Assembly (NCBI RefSeq): GCF_949987535.1
Contig: NC_080082.1
Span: 31,470,011 to 31,534,010 of the forward strand
From: Balaenoptera acutorostrata
Taxonomy: Eukaryota > Chordata > Mammalia > Artiodactyla > Balaenopteridae
Length of the DNA: 64,000 nt
Direction of reading: 5' to 3'
The notes under the pieces were generated by a model. It was not told where the DNA came from. It did no database searches and saw nothing but the letters and a program-made list of their open reading frames with translations. How positions within the stretch are numbered: the stretch's first letter is position 1; each line of letters begins with the position of its first letter. Both the position numbers and the translations under genes were made by a program. Of the stretch, positions 61,295 through 64,000 are shown piece after piece.

Positions 61295-61505
61295 GCTATA
61301 TTGAGTGAAATGCTATAATGTCTTGGATTTGCTTTAAAATAAGACAGAAGGTGAGGGAGTAGATGGGGATACAGATGAAACAAGACTGGCTGTGAGCTGA
61401 TCACGGTTGAAGCTGAGTGATGGGTGCATGGGAGTATGTTAGCCCATACTCTCTACTCTTATATATGTTTGAAATTTTCCATAACAGAAAGCATATTTTT
61501 AAGAA
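61295..61505 (+). mobile_element. L1M-type 3' tail
   Basis: GTCTTGGATTTGCTTTAAAA, GAAGCTGAGTGATGGGTGCA and TGTTTGAAATTTTCCATAAC are the last part of an old L1 3'UTR. Confidence 0.75.
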
Positions 61506-61598
61506 AGGAAAACAGTAAGACTGCAATAAAAAGTAATATGTTTTTGTTGCATAATATCCACAAATTATTAAAAATTATTTTTAAAAGTTTAATCTGGA

Positions 61599-61746
61599 GG
61601 GACTTCCCTGGCGGTCCAGTGGTTAAGACTCTGAGCTCCCAATGCAGGGGCCACAGGTTCAATCCCTCACCAGGGAACTAAGATCCCACCTCCCGAACGA
61701 TGTGTCCCCCAAAATTAATTAAATTAATTAATTCAAAGTCTTACTA
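61599..61746 (+). mobile_element. Short CHR-type SINE
   Basis: GGGACTTCCCTGGCGGTCC, A box CCAGTGGTTAAGA, B box GGTTCAATCCCTCA, GGAACTAAGATCCCACC, AATTAATTAA tail. AAAAGTTTAATCTGGA (61583-61598) and AAAAATTTAACCTGGA (61747-61762) match 14 of 16. Confidence 0.88.
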
Positions 61747-61762
61747 AAAAATTTAACCTGGA

Positions 61763-62885
61763 AAGTTAGTCATCTATAATACTACTCCCCATCCCCACCC
61801 AGAGATTACTGCTGTCAACAGCTAGTGTCTGTTCTACCAGATTTTTCTTTTCAATCCTAGAATTCTAAAGTCAAAAAGAATCTTAGAAGCTGTCTAAGGC
61901 CCAGTGTCTTCACCTGTGAGGGAGCCGAGGGCCAGCGAGGGCAGGTGAGTGTGAGGCGGGCTCCAAACTGGAGTCCACATCCCCTGCCCCATGGTCAGTC
62001 TCCCCTGAACCTCAGCAGAGGTGGTTTTCCAAAGCCCACACTTGGTTACTTCCCTAGTTCACAGTCTTTCTAGATAGAGCAGCAAGAGACACGACAGTCA
62101 AGCCAAAAGGACGAGGGCTTTCCATCCCAGACAGGAAGTCGATCCCACAGAGCTCCGTGGTGAAGGCAGGAAACCAGCTCCCACTTCCTCCATTTGGGGG
62201 CTGAAAATGCTGTTTACATTCTTTGCAGAGATCAAAGCGTGAACTCCTGTCCCTACCACAACCCCCGGGACATATATGCACAGCTCCAGTTGTCAGCTAT
62301 AGCGACCATTAGCTTAAAACCTGTCAAAACAGAGTTTAATTGGGAAGGACAAAGCAAATCCCGACCCTGTCTCCAGGTGCCCTGTTCTTGGGTGCAGAAG
62401 AGCAAGAGAACTTAAGTAAAGTTGGAGGTAAACCTCAGGGCGTCATCCCTCCTGGACGGCGAGATGAACTGGCCGGGGTGCTGTCAGGCTTGCTCCCGGG
62501 CCACTTCTTACGCCCACGCAATCAGACTTCCCGGCAGATCCCAGCGCTGCATCTGCCAAAAACCCCGAGGAAGTTAATACAGAATAGAGTCATCAAGCTC
62601 TACGATACAAAGGCCACCCCAGAGGTCATCCCCACATCATACCAAAGCCAGCTAAAGCCACCCCAGATACATATCCACCTCTCCCTTCTTAAGGCCCAAA
62701 GGAGCCTGCAACTTTCTTCATTCACTTATTATCCTTAACAAGCCATCCTCACAGGACGTTCACATGTGACCTACAGGCTCCTTTGTAGGATGGACAGAAG
62801 CACAAAGAACATTGCTATCGAGATTGCATTTCAGTATTTCAATCAGAGTTGCCACAGACAGTAGCACTCACTGGTCGTAATATCT
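61763..62885. other. Intergenic, nothing recognised
   Basis: GC-moderate sequence with no named repeat. The 132-codon frame at 62340 has no recognisable domain and no splice or promoter support. Confidence 0.3.
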
Positions 62886-62889
62886 ATTG

Positions 62890-63260
62890 ATTAGTTTCCT
62901 GTCGCTGCTGGAACAAACTACTCCAAACATAGTAGCTTAAAACAACCCAAATTTATTATCTCATAGTTGTAGTTGTCACAGTTTCAGGTGGGCTTGATTG
63001 GTTCTTCGGCTCTGTGTCTCCCGAGGCCAAAGTCAAGGTGTCAGCTGGCCTGGGTTCTCATCTGGAGACTCTGGGAAGAATCCACTTCCAAGCTCATTCA
63101 GTTGTTGGCAGCATTCAGTTCCTTGGGGCTCTAGGGCTGAGGTCCCCACCTCCTTGCTGGCCGTCAGCTGGGGGCTGCTCTCAGCTCCTCAAGGCCATCT
63201 GCACTTCTTGTCACACTGCCAGGTGGACTGAATCTGGCTCAACAAGCCTTCCTGGCAGGA
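62890..63260. repeat. Ancient dispersed repeat, same type as 41.9 kb
   Basis: AGTAGCTTAAAACAACCCAA, CAAAGTCAAGGTGTCAGCTG, GGTTCTCATCTGGAGACTCT and CACTGCCAGGTGG. Family not assigned. Confidence 0.55.
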
Positions 63261-64000
63261 GACACTGGTGGATGGAACACCACAAGCTGAGCAGGGCCCA
63301 TTCCCTGCCTTCAAGCAGCTAAAACAGAGAGGGAAGCAGACGAAGAGATCGAGGAGGCGCCCACAAACTCAGATGAAAAGAACATGCAATTTTCCTCTTT
63401 CAACAAGTCAATTTAATTTAAGGCACAAACCCCCATTCCCTTTCTTCCTGGTTGCTCTGAAGTTTTTTGTGGGGAGAAGGGGCTTATGAGACACAGGCTC
63501 TGGGAAAGGGGGCATATCTGGCCCAGGGCGTTACCTGCCTGTGATGGAATCATCTGAGAGAGTTCCACTCCCACGCTGGTGTCCGTTCCTGTGGCTTCCT
63601 CCTGTAGCATTCTTTGTTCCTTCCCAAGAGCCTCTTTTGAGCTTGTATGAGTTTGGGTTCCTCCAGAATCAGACCACGAGATAGTTTATTTGGAGGTGAT
63701 ACCCAAAAGTAGTAGGGGAGTAAGGGAGTGAGACAGGGAAGGGAAGGGAAGGAAGCTGACACCGAGCATGTTATCACAGTACCTCGCGGGCAGGTGGAGC
63801 TCAGTCTCGCCTGGGAACTCTGGGAAACAATGTAGAGTGATTCCACGTGAGGGGAAAGAGCTGGGGTATTGATCCACCAGCTCCATCAGTCATGAGGTCA
63901 GGGCTGCTGTGGTGTCAAGTTTCCCGGCACAATGACCTGCCATGTGCATGGCGGTCAGGCAGAAGGCAAGGAGAAGGTACAGCCCAAGGGCCACAGGAGC
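63261..64000. other. Intergenic, nothing recognised
   Basis: Unique-looking sequence with a GGGAA run near 63737-63749. No AKTIP exon or other gene was seen before the window ends. Confidence 0.35.

Noticed and set aside
61763..64000. Possible first exon or CpG island of the next gene (AKTIP expected in this direction in human)
   Set aside because: CpG density is low and no exon-like sequence was recognised; the human gap is longer than the distance available here.

Overview
The window is nuclear DNA from a placental mammal, most likely a cetacean. About sixteen tRNA-derived CHR-type SINEs are spread through it. Their Pol III A-box and B-box core is followed by a long unique body and an AATAAA-like tail, which is the form known from whales, dolphins and hippopotamus. 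No BovB LINE was seen, which argues against a ruminant. Single-copy sequence is mostly AT-rich in the first 55 kb and clearly more GC-rich from about 57 kb to the end.

The only cellular gene supported is the 3' end of RPGRIP1L on the + strand, a ciliary transition-zone protein. Four exons (10670-10853, 19850-19934, 25260-25393, 27877-27989) join with consistent phases into the last 171 codons and a TGA stop. They encode the C-terminal C2-like RPGR-interacting domain. The first 10.67 kb is intron. From 27990 to about 31.9 kb there is a 3.9 kb block free of recognisable repeats, which includes the 3'UTR. No other cellular exon was found from there to 64 kb. In human the next gene in this direction is AKTIP, and the intergenic gap is long.

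The rest is a layered transposon record. Young CHR SINEs and L1 3' ends carry readable target-site duplications (TSDs). Below them lie an old L1 mosaic (about 33.9-41.9 kb), a HAL1-like region (51.8-53.8 kb), L1M tails, MIR, MER5, MER2, Tigger1-like and hAT elements, and endogenous-retrovirus-like pieces at 47.4-49.4 and 55.2-55.6 kb. A complete 1284-bp mariner (43570-44853) keeps both inverted repeats, a TA duplication and all three catalytic aspartates of the D,D34D motif, but its transposase is broken by at least two frameshifts and one nonsense codon.

The most unusual structures are two CHR SINE insertions that carry extra non-SINE sequence inside their TSDs (35.2-35.65 and 56.2-56.6 kb), a twin-primed L1 with a 5' inversion (42.2-43.0 kb), two SINEs at the same target sequence (14.8-15.5 kb), and a few candidate regulatory sequences: a near-consensus CTCF site at 20.24 kb, an inverted AGGTCA repeat at 32.42 kb, and repeat-poor blocks at 19.4-19.76 and 59.6-60.4 kb. 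I found no undescribed gene system. The novelty here is in retrotransposition outcomes and possible regulatory DNA.
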